Positions 43,066 to 51,536 of a stretch of DNA of 64,000 nt are shown piece after piece (the first letter of the stretch is position 1; each line of letters starts with the position of its first letter). Below the pieces are notes generated by a model. That model worked only from the letters and a program-made list of their open reading frames with translations, was not told the DNA's origin and made no database searches. Source of the stretch: Methylobacterium brachiatum (GTDB lineage: Bacteria > Pseudomonadota > Alphaproteobacteria > Rhizobiales > Beijerinckiaceae); NCBI RefSeq assembly GCF_020523825.1, contig NZ_JAJALK010000022.1:1-64000 (forward strand). Direction: 5' to 3'. A program made the translations under genes and the position numbers.

Positions 43066-44091
43066 TCAGCGTGCCGCGTCGAACGCTGCCAGGAAGGCCG
43101 TCAGGTTCTCCGGCAGGGCGGGGCAGAGGTAGCCGCCCTCCTGGACGAGCGCGGTGGGCAGCCCGGCCCGCGCGATCCGCTGGGCCGCGGCGGCGAAGCC
43201 CGCTTGGGTCACCGTGAGAACGCCGATCGGGTCGTCCGCGGCGGCGTCGAGGCCCAGAGCCACCACCAGCCCCCGGGGCTTGAGCGCCGCGATCGCGGCG
43301 AGCCCGGCCTCCACGGCCGCGAGCCACGGGCCGTCGCCGGAGCCCGGCGGCAGCGGCAGGTTGCGGTTGAGGCCGGCGCCGGCCCCCGCCCCGGTCTCGT
43401 CGGCATAGCCGGCATAGAACGGGAAGTAGTCCGACGGGTCGGCGTGGACCGAGACCGTGAGCACGTCCCCGCTGGCGTAGAAGATGCCCTGCGTGCCGTT
43501 GCCGTGATGCACGTCGATGTCGAGGATCGCCACGGGGCCGCCGGCAGAGGCCAGCATCCGCCGCGCCGCGATCCCGCTGTTGTTGAGGAAGCAGAAGCCG
43601 CCCGCCGAATCCGCGTAGGCGTGATGGCCCGGCGGCCGGCACAGGGCATAGGCGTGGCCGGCCTCCAGCGCGGCGTCGGCGGCCGCGACGGCGCATTGCG
43701 CCGCGCCGTAGACCGCCGCCCAGGTGCCGGCCCGGATCGGCGTCGAGGTGTCGGCGGTGTAGAGGCCGACGCGCCCGAGCAGGCTGGCGGGCGTCCGGTG
43801 CATCTGCGGCCGGGCGAAGCTGCCGGTGAGGATCTCGTCGGCTAGGCCCGGGATCTCCGCCCGGCGGGTCCAGGCCTCGGCCAGGAACGCGACGTAGCCG
43901 GCATCGTGCACCGCCCGGATCGGGTCGAGGCCGTAATCGGCGGGCTCCGCGAGGGCGTGGCCGCCGTCCCGGGCCGCCGCGTGCAGGATGGCGTAGCGGG
44001 AGGCCTGCTCGGGATGCGGGATCGGCGTACCCCGCCGCAGGTACAGTTCGGGATCGTGCCGGGCGGAGGCGGCGGTGTGGAAGACGCGCAT
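43066..44091 (-). CDS. histone deacetylase family (acetylpolyamine amidohydrolase-like)
   Basis: A 341-residue arginase-fold zinc amidohydrolase. Motifs in order: CRPPGHHAYADSAGGFCFLN (the paired catalytic His residues), ILDIDVHHGNGTQGIFY (zinc ligands Asp and His), a Pro/Tyr-rich loop (SDYFPFYAG), GLDAAADDPIG with the third ligand, and QEGGYL near the C terminus. Bacterial members deacetylate polyamines or other acetylated amines. It is convergent with trcR across 41 bases. Confidence 0.9.
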   Translation of the reverse strand: MRVFHTAASARHDPELYLRRGTPIPHPEQASRYAILHAAARDGGHALAEPADYGLDPIRAVHDAGYVAFLAEAWTRRAEIPGLADEILTGSFARPQMHRTPASLLGRVGLYTADTSTPIRAGTWAAVYGAAQCAVAAADAALEAGHAYALCRPPGHHAYADSAGGFCFLNNSGIAARRMLASAGGPVAILDIDVHHGNGTQGIFYASGDVLTVSVHADPSDYFPFYAGYADETGAGAGAGLNRNLPLPPGSGDGPWLAAVEAGLAAIAALKPRGLVVALGLDAAADDPIGVLTVTQAGFAAAAQRIARAGLPTALVQEGGYLCPALPENLTAFLAAFDAAR

Positions 44092-44151
44092 GGGCGCAGG
44101 TTAGGCGCCCCGGCCCCGCGCGTCACCCGCCTTCGGATCGCGGCTTGAAGT

Positions 44152-44175
44152 CCGGGTTCCCAAAGGGCTGGGCCC
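44152..44175. repeat. dispersed double-hairpin repeat, truncated inverted copy
   Basis: CCGGGTTCCCAAAGGGCT at this site is the reverse complement of the end of the repeat at 38898-38955; the match then stops. It lies between the HD-GYP regulator's 3' end and the amidohydrolase start, both leftward. Confidence 0.5.
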
Positions 44176-44247
44176 GCAAAATCTCTCGGACCTTCCGAAT
44201 CCGAAGTTTTCACGGATGAGCCCTGCGCAGCGACCGCGCCCGCGCTC

Positions 44248-45444
44248 TCACCCGTGGCGCCGGAGGGCGGGGGCTTCCTCCCGGGCGGGGCGGGGGTTGG
44301 GGCCGTCGGCGAACCGGCCCGCGAGGACGGGCGTCTCGGAGGCGATCTCGCGCAGCAGGGTCGGCACCCGAGCCCAGGGCTCGGTGACGGCGTGGGCGCC
44401 CCGCCGGCCGGCGGCCCGCTCCTGGCCGCCGGCCACGCGGATGTCCGGCCAGCGCGCGCCGAAGGCCTCGACGCAGGCCGGATCGAAATGGCGGCCGCTA
44501 TCGGCCCGGATGCAGTCCAGGGCCGCCTCGAACGGCATGGCCTCCTTGTAGGGCCGCTGCGTGGTCAGGGCGTCGAACACGTCCGCCACCGCGACGATCC
44601 GGGCGGAGAGCGGGATCTGGGGGCCGGCCAGGCCCTTCGGATAGCCGCTCCCGTCCCATTTCTCGTGATGCGCCTCGGCGATCTCGGCGGCCAGCCGGAT
44701 CAGCTCGGAGGTGCTGCCGCCCAGGATGCGCTGGCCGATGGTCGCGTGCGTCTTGATCAGGGCGAACTCGTCCGGGTCGAGCCGGCCGGGCTTCAGCAGG
44801 ATGCCGTCCGGGATCGCCACCTTGCCGACATCGTGCAGCGGCGCGGCGAGGTACAGGTTGCGGCAGACCTCCGCCGGCAGGCCGAGCGCCTCGGCCACGA
44901 TCTGGCTGTAGCGGGCCACCCGCCAGGTGTGGTCGCCGGTGTCGTTGTCGCGGTACTCGACTGCCAGCGACAGGCGGAAGATGATCTCCTCCTCCCGCTC
45001 GCGCATGTGCCGCAGGGCGGCCTCGACCTCGCCGTCGAGCCAGGCGGCCTGCTCGGCCAGCCGCCGCACCGCCTTGGCGAGGCGGATCAGGTTGCGCAGC
45101 CGCACGGTCTGCTCGACGCCCCGCATGGACTTGTCGAGGAAGTCGGTCGCCCCCGCCTCCAGGGCGGCGAGCCGCACCGCGTCGGAGATGTCGCTGGTGA
45201 CCATCGCGATGGGCACCTGGGCGTAATGCGGGATGGTGCGCATCTGCTGGATGAACGCGATGCCGTCCATCGTCGGCATGTGGTAATCGACCAGCACGAG
45301 ATCGAAGGCGCGCATCTGCGCCTCGACGAGGGCCGCAGCCGGGTCGGCATAGTCGGTGACGCTGACGTCGGGCTTGGCCTCCAGCATCTGCCGCAGCCGC
45401 AGGCGCATGGTCGCGCTGTCGTCAACCAGGAGCGCGTCCATCAT
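44248..45444 (-). CDS. HD-GYP response regulator (c-di-GMP phosphodiesterase)
   Basis: A 398-residue protein. The receiver (residues 1-120) has the phospho-acceptor in VLVDYHMPTMDG and switch Lys in FLDKSM. A helical linker is followed by an HD-GYP domain with LHDVGKVAIP near residue 204 and HHEKWDGSGYPKG, both canonical, so it should degrade c-di-GMP to GMP or pGpG. It resembles RpfG. A C-terminal extension of about 60 residues is Arg/Ala-rich. No partner kinase is adjacent. The ATG overlaps the stop of a possible small leader ORF. Confidence 0.92.
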   Translation of the reverse strand: MMDALLVDDSATMRLRLRQMLEAKPDVSVTDYADPAAALVEAQMRAFDLVLVDYHMPTMDGIAFIQQMRTIPHYAQVPIAMVTSDISDAVRLAALEAGATDFLDKSMRGVEQTVRLRNLIRLAKAVRRLAEQAAWLDGEVEAALRHMREREEEIIFRLSLAVEYRDNDTGDHTWRVARYSQIVAEALGLPAEVCRNLYLAAPLHDVGKVAIPDGILLKPGRLDPDEFALIKTHATIGQRILGGSTSELIRLAAEIAEAHHEKWDGSGYPKGLAGPQIPLSARIVAVADVFDALTTQRPYKEAMPFEAALDCIRADSGRHFDPACVEAFGARWPDIRVAGGQERAAGRRGAHAVTEPWARVPTLLREIASETPVLAGRFADGPNPRPAREEAPALRRHG

Positions 45445-45596
45445 GGCGTGTCGTCTCGCTCCGCGGGCTCGTGCCCGGCGCGGGAAGGGCAGAGGGTCGA
45501 GGCTGCGCCGGCCGCCGGGGCCGCGATCACGCGAGCCTGCGGGCGCCGGCAGCGGCGGGGGTCCGAGGACGGATCCAGAGGGCTGAGAGCGGTCAT
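45441..45596 (-). CDS. possible 51-residue leader ORF upstream of the HD-GYP gene
   Basis: ATG at 45596; its TGA overlaps the HD-GYP start as ATGA, the arrangement of translational coupling. The product is Pro/Arg/Ala-rich (PLDPSSDPRRCRRPQARVI) with no recognisable fold, and the ribosome binding site is weak. It could be a coupling leader or chance. Confidence 0.25.
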   Translation of the reverse strand: MTALSPLDPSSDPRRCRRPQARVIAAPAAGAASTLCPSRAGHEPAERDDTP

Positions 45597-46038
45597 GGTC
45601 CGATCCGGTGACGATCGCGGGTGAAGTTGCCGTCCTCGATGTGGAAGGTCTCGCCGGCTATGCGATACATTTGGAATATTGCACGTTAAAGGGGAGTAAA
45701 TGATCTCCGGCTCGCCTGTGGGGATGTTTTTCACTATACGCTAGATATAGGGATCGAGTTGTTCGGCATAAATGTCATGCATTCCCGGTAAAACTTGTAT
45801 GTCCGGATCATGGTTGTGCGATTACGGATGATATCGATCGGCTATTAAGGTGTTTGAGCTTCGATATTGACGTTGCCGGCTCGGCACCGGCGCCGTCGCC
45901 TGCCGTGCTGCGGGGCCGCTCCGGGCGCCGCGCCTGCCGCGGGGCGCTGACAGGCCGGCCGGGCGGCGATACCGTCCCGCACTGTCGCCGCGAGACGGAT
46001 GGTCCGGGCGATGCGATGCCCGGGAGAGGCCTCCGGCG
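45597..46038. other. AT-richer promoter region before the LysR gene
   Basis: This stretch contains the AT-richest DNA between 34100 and 53000 (about 45640-45870, with TATACGCTAGATATAGGG and GGCTATTAAGG). It should hold the leftward promoter for the HD-GYP gene and the rightward LysR promoter. I see no gene and no clear operator. Confidence 0.45.
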
Positions 46039-46923
46039 ATGATACGGTTCGATCTCGTCGATCTCGGCCTGTTCCGGCACGTGGTCGAGGCCGGCTCGAT
46101 CACCCACGGGGCCGCGCGGGCGAACCTCGCCCTGGCGGCGGCCTCGACGCGGATCCGGCTGATGGAGGACTCCCTCGGCGCCGCCCTCCTGACCCGGGGG
46201 CGGCAGGGCGTCAGCCCGACCCCGGCCGGGCGCACGCTCCTGGCCCATGCCCGGGAGGTGCTGGCGGGCGTCGAGCGCCTGCGCGAGGAGATGGCGGTGT
46301 TCTCGGGCGGCGCGGTCGGGCAGATCCGGGTCCTGGCGAACACCAACGCGCTGACCGAGTTCCTGCCCGACGCGCTCTCGGCCTTCCTGGCCACCCATCC
46401 CGGGATCGGGGTCGAGATCGAGGAGCGCACCTCCGAGGAGATCGTCGGGCTGGTGGCCGAGGGCGCGGCCGATCTCGGCATCCTGTCGGGCACGGTCGAT
46501 ACCGGCTCGCTCCAGACCTTCCCGTTCCGGGAGGACCGGTTCGTGCTGGTGGCGGCCCGGGACCACCCCCTGGCGGCGCGCACCGACATCGCCTTCGCCG
46601 AGGTGCTCGGCCACGACCTCGTCGGCCTCGACCGGCGCAGCGCGATCAGCCGGTTCCTGGTCGCCCAGGCGGTGCGGGAGGGGCGGCCGATGCGCCTGCG
46701 GGTGCAGCTGCGCGGCTTCGACGCCGTCTGCCGCCTGGTCGAGGCCCGGGTCGGGCTCGCGGTGCTGCCCGAGAGCGCGGCCGCACGCGCAGCGCAGGGC
46801 CTCGCCATCGCGGTGGTGCCTCTCTCCGATGCCTGGGCGCGGCGCGACCTGACCCTGTGCCTGCGCGACCTCGACGGCCTGCCGCCGTTCATGCGCGCGT
46901 TCGTGGCGCAGCTGCGCGCGTAA
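46039..46923 (+). CDS. LysR family transcriptional regulator
   Basis: A 294-residue regulator with an N-terminal winged HTH (VDLGLFRHVVEAGSITHGAA, RANLALAAASTRIRLMEDSL) and a periplasmic-binding-protein-like effector domain (residues about 90-294; NTNALTEFLPDALSAFL). The ligand is unknown. The genes downstream (FAD oxidoreductase, ThDP enzyme) are on the same strand and are plausible targets, but LysR proteins usually control a divergent gene; here the divergent neighbour is the HD-GYP gene. Confidence 0.88.
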   Translation: MIRFDLVDLGLFRHVVEAGSITHGAARANLALAAASTRIRLMEDSLGAALLTRGRQGVSPTPAGRTLLAHAREVLAGVERLREEMAVFSGGAVGQIRVLANTNALTEFLPDALSAFLATHPGIGVEIEERTSEEIVGLVAEGAADLGILSGTVDTGSLQTFPFREDRFVLVAARDHPLAARTDIAFAEVLGHDLVGLDRRSAISRFLVAQAVREGRPMRLRVQLRGFDAVCRLVEARVGLAVLPESAAARAAQGLAIAVVPLSDAWARRDLTLCLRDLDGLPPFMRAFVAQLRA

Positions 46924-47137
46924 GCGCAGGGCAGATCGGAGGCGGCCGAGAGATTGATATAAGGTGGGTGACTTCAATCAGAAGATGAGGTCGCCCGCGG
47001 TTGCCGACGCGGTCATGTAGATCTCCGTCTCCGGACGCTGGAAAATTACGTACGTGCTTTACGGAAACCATGATCGCTGGCATGTCTGCGTTTTCGCGCG
47101 TTGAGATCCTGACGTCGCGGGCGGGACAACTTCACAG

Positions 47138-48340
47138 ATGATAGCGATGGGCAGCGGGGCGGACAGCTACGATGTGGCCGTGATCGGGGCCGGGCTGGCC
47201 GGGAGCTGCCTGGCCGGGGCGCTCGCCCGCGCCGGGACCCGGGTCGCGCTGATCGACGCCCAGGCCGAACGCGGCGCGGCGCGCCGCGACTTCCGGGCGG
47301 AGAAATTCGGGGCCGACCAGATGGCCCTGTTCGAGGGTCTCGGGTTCGGCCGGGCGCTCGCCGCCTACACGACGGCGACCGAGGAGGTGGCCGTGGTCCG
47401 CTACGGACGCCTCGCCTACCGGGAGGCCGCCCGCGAATGGGGCGCGCATTACCCCGTCCTGGTCGGGGCCGCCCGGGAAGCCCTGCCGGATGGATTGCTG
47501 ATCCCCGGCCGGGTTGCCGACCTGGAACTCGGACCCGAGCGCCAGGCGCTCACCTTGAGCGACGGGCGCCGGATCGAGGCACGCCTCGTCGTGCTCGCCA
47601 CCGGGTTGGGCCACGCGCTGCTGGCCAAGGCCGGCATCACCAAGCGGGCGCTGAGCCCGCGCCATTCCCTGGCGGTCGGCTTCGACATGGCGGCGCCCCG
47701 GGGCGACTTCCCGTTCCCGGCCATGACCTACTTCGCCGAAGGGTTCGGCGCGCGCGACGCCTACCTGACCCTGTTCCCGATCGGGGACGTGATGCGGGCG
47801 AACCTGTTCTGCTACCGCGACCCCGGCGAGCCCTGGGTCGCGTCCCTGCGCCGGGACCCGGAGGCGACCCTGCGGGCGATGATGCCCCGTCTGGCGCAGC
47901 ATTGCCCGGACCTGTCCGTGGCCGGGCCCCTCGAGATCCGGCCGATCGACCTCGCCCGGGCCGAGGGGGTGGAGCGCGACGGGCTGGTGCTGATCGGCGA
48001 CGCCTTCCAGACCGCCTGCCCGATCCCCGGCACCGGGATCGGCAAGCTGCTGACCGATGCCGACCGCCTCGCCCGGGTTCACGTGCCGGCCTGGCTCGCC
48101 AGCCCCGGCATGGGCCGCGAGAAGATCGCGGCCTTCTATGCCGACCCGATCAAGCAGGCCTGCGACGCGCGCAGCCTGCGCGCCAGCGTCTACGCCCGCG
48201 GCCTCGCCGTGGAGACGGGCGCGCTCTGGCGGGCCCGGCGCCTGCGCAACCGGCTCGCCCGCACGGCGATCCGCATGGCGAAGGACGGACCCAGGGCCGC
48301 CGCGGCTCTGGCGCCCGGCCTCCTGCCGATCGGACTGTAA
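47138..48340 (+). CDS. FAD-dependent oxidoreductase
   Basis: A 400-residue flavoprotein of the PHBH/GGR-like group. The Rossmann motif VIGAGLAGSC is at residues 15-24, an Arg/Lys-rich RDFRAEKF follows, VLATGLGH lies mid-protein and the second FAD motif is VLIGDAFQTACPIPGTGIGK near residue 285. It could be a hydroxylase, epoxidase or reductase; no substrate is indicated. The ATG at 47138 overlaps the stop of a 23-codon ORF, and the ribosome binding site is weak. Confidence 0.8.
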   Translation: MIAMGSGADSYDVAVIGAGLAGSCLAGALARAGTRVALIDAQAERGAARRDFRAEKFGADQMALFEGLGFGRALAAYTTATEEVAVVRYGRLAYREAAREWGAHYPVLVGAAREALPDGLLIPGRVADLELGPERQALTLSDGRRIEARLVVLATGLGHALLAKAGITKRALSPRHSLAVGFDMAAPRGDFPFPAMTYFAEGFGARDAYLTLFPIGDVMRANLFCYRDPGEPWVASLRRDPEATLRAMMPRLAQHCPDLSVAGPLEIRPIDLARAEGVERDGLVLIGDAFQTACPIPGTGIGKLLTDADRLARVHVPAWLASPGMGREKIAAFYADPIKQACDARSLRASVYARGLAVETGALWRARRLRNRLARTAIRMAKDGPRAAAALAPGLLPIGL

Positions 48341-48348
48341 CCGGCTTC

Positions 48349-48403
48349 GTCGGGGCTCCGCCCTGACAACCGGCCGAAGGGCTCGCCCTTCGGAAACCGG
48401 ATC
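48349..48403. repeat. dispersed double-hairpin repeat, copy 2
   Basis: TCGGGGCTCCGCCCTGA, then CCGAAGGGCTCGCCCTTCGG, match the layout of 38898-38955 with compensating changes in the second stem (AAAGGG/CCCTTT becomes GAAGGG/CCCTTC). It follows the FAD oxidoreductase gene by eight bases and probably acts as its terminator. Confidence 0.55.
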
Positions 48404-48483
48404 CCGCGCCCCGGCTCTTCGTCGCGGCGCGGCCATGGGGTAGCGTCGCGCTGATTCCGCCGGGGGGCGGAGGAGGGTTGCGC

Positions 48484-50172
48484 ATGCCGATCGAGACCGT
48501 GGACGCCGCCGGGAGCCGCAGGGGCGCCGAACTGCTGCTGGATGTGCTGCGCTCGGAGGGCGTGCGCTACATCTTCGGCAATCCTGGCACCACCGAATTA
48601 CCGCTGATCGACGCGCTCACCGAGGCGCAGGACATCGGCTACATCCTCGCCCTGCAGGAGGCGACCGTGGTGGCGATGGCCGACGGCTACGCGCAGGGCG
48701 CGCGCCGGCCGGCCTTCCTCAACCTGCACACCGCCGGCGGCCTCGGCCACGGGATGGGCGCCCTGTGGAACTCGCAGGTCAGCGGCACGCCGCTGGTGGT
48801 CACGGCCGGCCAGCAGGACTTGCGCCACGCCCTCTCAGACCCGCTGCTGATGGGCGACCTCGTCGCCATCGCCGACCCGGTGGTGAAGTGGGCGCGCGAG
48901 GTCACCAGCCCGGACCAGATCCCGGTGCTCCTGCGCCGCGCCTTCCACGATTGCGCCGCCGCCCCGTCCGGCCCGGTCTTCCTGTCCCTGCCGATGGACG
49001 TGATGGAGGCGAAGACCGCCGTGCCGGCGGGCGAGACCTCGACCATCGACCAGCGGGCGGTGGCGGGCTCCCTCGACAAGCTGGCCGAGAAGCTCGCCGC
49101 CATCGCGCCCGGCCGCCTGGCCCTGATCGCTGGCGACGAGATCGACGCCTCGGACGCCTCCGCCCAGGCGGTGGCGCTGGCCGACCTGCTGTCGGCGCCG
49201 GTCTACGGCTCGTCCTGGCCGGCCCACATCCCCTTCCCCACCGCCCACCCGCTCTGGGCCGGCAACCTGCCGACCCGGGCCGACGCCATCGCCGACATCC
49301 TCGGGCGCTACGACGCGGTCTTCGCGCTGGGCGGCAAGTCGCTGATCACCGTGCTCTACTCGGAGGTCTCGGCGGTGCCGCCGGGGACGCAGGTTTTCCA
49401 GCTCTCGGCCGACGTCCGCGACCTCGGGCGCACCTACGCCACCAGCCTATCGACGGTGGGCGACATCCGCGCCTCCCTGGACGCGCTGCTGCCGCTGCTG
49501 GCCCCCCGCGTGGCTGATCGCGCCGCCGCCTTCGCGGAGCTGCGCGCGCGGGCGGAGACGGCCCGGACCGAGCGGCGGGCCAAGCTCGCCGCCGCGGCCG
49601 ACGCCGCCTTCGAGGATCCGGTGATCGCGCCGCTGGTCGCGGCCCGCGAGGTGGCCCGGGCGGTGGGGGCCGAGACGACGATCATCGACGAGGCGCCCGC
49701 GACGCTGACCCATCTGCGGACCTTCCTCGACAGCGCCTCCACCCACCAATACGCGGCGATGCGCGGCGGCGTGCTCGGCTGGGGCATGCCGGCGGCGGTC
49801 GGCTTCTCCCTCGGCATCGACCGGGCGCCCGTGGTCTGCGTCGTCGGCGACGGGGCCGCGATGTACTCGCCCCAGGCGCTCTGGACCGCCGCGCACGAGA
49901 AGCTGCCGGTCACCTTCGTGGTGATCAACAACGCCGAGTACAACATCCTGAAGAACTTCATGAAAGGCCAGGCGCACTACGCCTCGGTGCGGGCCAACCG
50001 CTTCATCGCCATGGATCTCACCGACCCGCGGGTCGACTACCTGGCGCTCGCCACCTCCATGGGGGTGCCGTCCCGGCGGGTGACCCGGGCCGCCGACATC
50101 GCCCCGGCGATCGAGGCCGGGATCCGGTCCGGCGGTGCCAACCTCGTGGAGGTGGTGGTCCGGGCGAGCTGA
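48484..50172 (+). CDS. thiamine diphosphate-dependent enzyme (benzoylformate decarboxylase-like)
   Basis: A 562-residue ThDP enzyme with the three-domain acetolactate synthase/decarboxylase fold. Glu59 (LQEATVV) activates ThDP, and the ThDP motif runs from GDGAAMYSP near residue 455 to VINNAEYN. It is closest in layout to benzoylformate decarboxylase (MdlC), and His82 in NLHTAGG corresponds to that enzyme's His70. However, the Ser26 position reads Thr (GNPGTTELP), and the second catalytic His region reads FALGGKSLI, so the substrate may differ. GGAGGAGGG precedes the ATG at 48484. Confidence 0.82.
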   Translation: MPIETVDAAGSRRGAELLLDVLRSEGVRYIFGNPGTTELPLIDALTEAQDIGYILALQEATVVAMADGYAQGARRPAFLNLHTAGGLGHGMGALWNSQVSGTPLVVTAGQQDLRHALSDPLLMGDLVAIADPVVKWAREVTSPDQIPVLLRRAFHDCAAAPSGPVFLSLPMDVMEAKTAVPAGETSTIDQRAVAGSLDKLAEKLAAIAPGRLALIAGDEIDASDASAQAVALADLLSAPVYGSSWPAHIPFPTAHPLWAGNLPTRADAIADILGRYDAVFALGGKSLITVLYSEVSAVPPGTQVFQLSADVRDLGRTYATSLSTVGDIRASLDALLPLLAPRVADRAAAFAELRARAETARTERRAKLAAAADAAFEDPVIAPLVAAREVARAVGAETTIIDEAPATLTHLRTFLDSASTHQYAAMRGGVLGWGMPAAVGFSLGIDRAPVVCVVGDGAAMYSPQALWTAAHEKLPVTFVVINNAEYNILKNFMKGQAHYASVRANRFIAMDLTDPRVDYLALATSMGVPSRRVTRAADIAPAIEAGIRSGGANLVEVVVRAS

Positions 50173-50413
50173 CCCGGGGCGTCGCCGAAGGCCGCCGCGT
50201 CCGTCCGTCACGCCAGGCGAGGCCCGGCCTGGGCGTGCCGGGCTTCACCGGACCATGCAGTCCCGCGCGAGCCCGGCCGTGTGCGTCCTCGCGGTGCCCG
50301 ATGCGTCCATCGCGGGAAGGGGCGAGACGACGCTTCGACGCGGCTGCCGCGCCGCTTGGCGACGAGGCTGTCGGGCGATCGCCGCGCCATCTCTCCTGCG
50401 GGCCGGCCTCGCT

Positions 50414-51403
50414 TCAGGCGCGCCGCCACAGGCCTGATAGGCTCCGCCAGGCCGGCGCCAGGACGACGCTCGTCAGCGGGATCAGCAGACCGCCGACCAC
50501 CAGCCCGATCAGGCCCGACGCCGCCGCGGTGACCAGCCACGCGACCAAGCCCTTGGCAAACGGGACGTAGGAGGCCGCGCTCACGGCGGCTTCGTGCGAC
50601 ACGTGTGCCGGCCCCGACAGGCCGTACGTTTCCAGCCCGTGCATCAGGATCCCGCCGCCGACCCAGATCATCGCGGCCGTTCCGACGATGGCCAGGAGCT
50701 TGAGCAGGATCGGCATGCCTTTGACCACGCCGCGCCCGAGACCGCGGATGAGGCTTCCGAGCGGCGGCCCCGCTTGGCTGCGGGCGAGGGCGAGGCCCGC
50801 ATCGTCGGCCTTCACGATGAGCGCGACCGCGCCGTAGACGCCCGCGGTGATGCCCAGGGCGACGATGGCGAGCACAGCCGCCCGCATCCAGAAGCTGCCC
50901 TCCGGCAAGGCGGCCAGGGTGATGGCCATGATCTCGGCCGACAGGATGAAGTCGGTCTTGATGGCACTCGCGACGCGGCTGTCTTCCCGGGCCTGATCGC
51001 TCCCCGTGTCGCCCTGGCCCTCCGCCTCATGCCCGTGCGCGCGATGGGGAAAGAGAGCCTCGTAGACCTTCTCGGCGCCCTCGTAGCAGAGGTAGGCGCC
51101 GCCCAGCATCAGGAGCGGGGTGATCGCCCAGGGTGCGAAGGCGCTGAGCGCCAGCGCGCCCGGCAACAGGAACAGGAGCTTGTTCTTCAGCGACCCCAGG
51201 GCGATCTTGCCGACGATCGGCAGCTCGCGCGCCGCCGCGAAGCCGACGACGTAGCGCGGCGTGACCGCGGCATCGTCGATGACGACGCCGGCCGCCTTCG
51301 TTCCGGCCTTGGCGGCTTGACCCGCGACGTCGTCGAGGGACGCGGCCGCCCCCCTGACCATGAACGCGACATCGTCCAGGAGGGCGATCAATCCAACGCT
51401 CAC
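50414..51403 (-). CDS. DUF808 family membrane protein (YedI-like)
   Basis: A 329-residue inner-membrane protein matching the DUF808 family: SVGLIALLDDVAFMVRGAAA and SLDDVAGQAAKAGTKAAGVV at the N terminus, ARELPIVGKIALGSLKNK, and DFILSAEIMAITLAAL mid-protein. About eight membrane helices are seen. A His/Glu/Asp-rich loop (HRAHGHEAEGQGDTG) faces the cytoplasm or periplasm. The function is unknown. The GTG at 51403 follows GAGGAA at good spacing, better than the GTG at 51421. Confidence 0.85.
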   Translation of the reverse strand: MSVGLIALLDDVAFMVRGAAASLDDVAGQAAKAGTKAAGVVIDDAAVTPRYVVGFAAARELPIVGKIALGSLKNKLLFLLPGALALSAFAPWAITPLLMLGGAYLCYEGAEKVYEALFPHRAHGHEAEGQGDTGSDQAREDSRVASAIKTDFILSAEIMAITLAALPEGSFWMRAAVLAIVALGITAGVYGAVALIVKADDAGLALARSQAGPPLGSLIRGLGRGVVKGMPILLKLLAIVGTAAMIWVGGGILMHGLETYGLSGPAHVSHEAAVSAASYVPFAKGLVAWLVTAAASGLIGLVVGGLLIPLTSVVLAPAWRSLSGLWRRA

Positions 51404-51536
51404 AGGTCGTTCCTCGTCCACGGTAAGTCCGCCAGACAGACGATCCGCGACCGAATTTGATCCCTCGCAGACGATCGCGGCGGCGGCACAGCCGGACTCG
51501 TCCGCCCGGGTCGGCGCGATGCCCGCGCGGAAAGGC

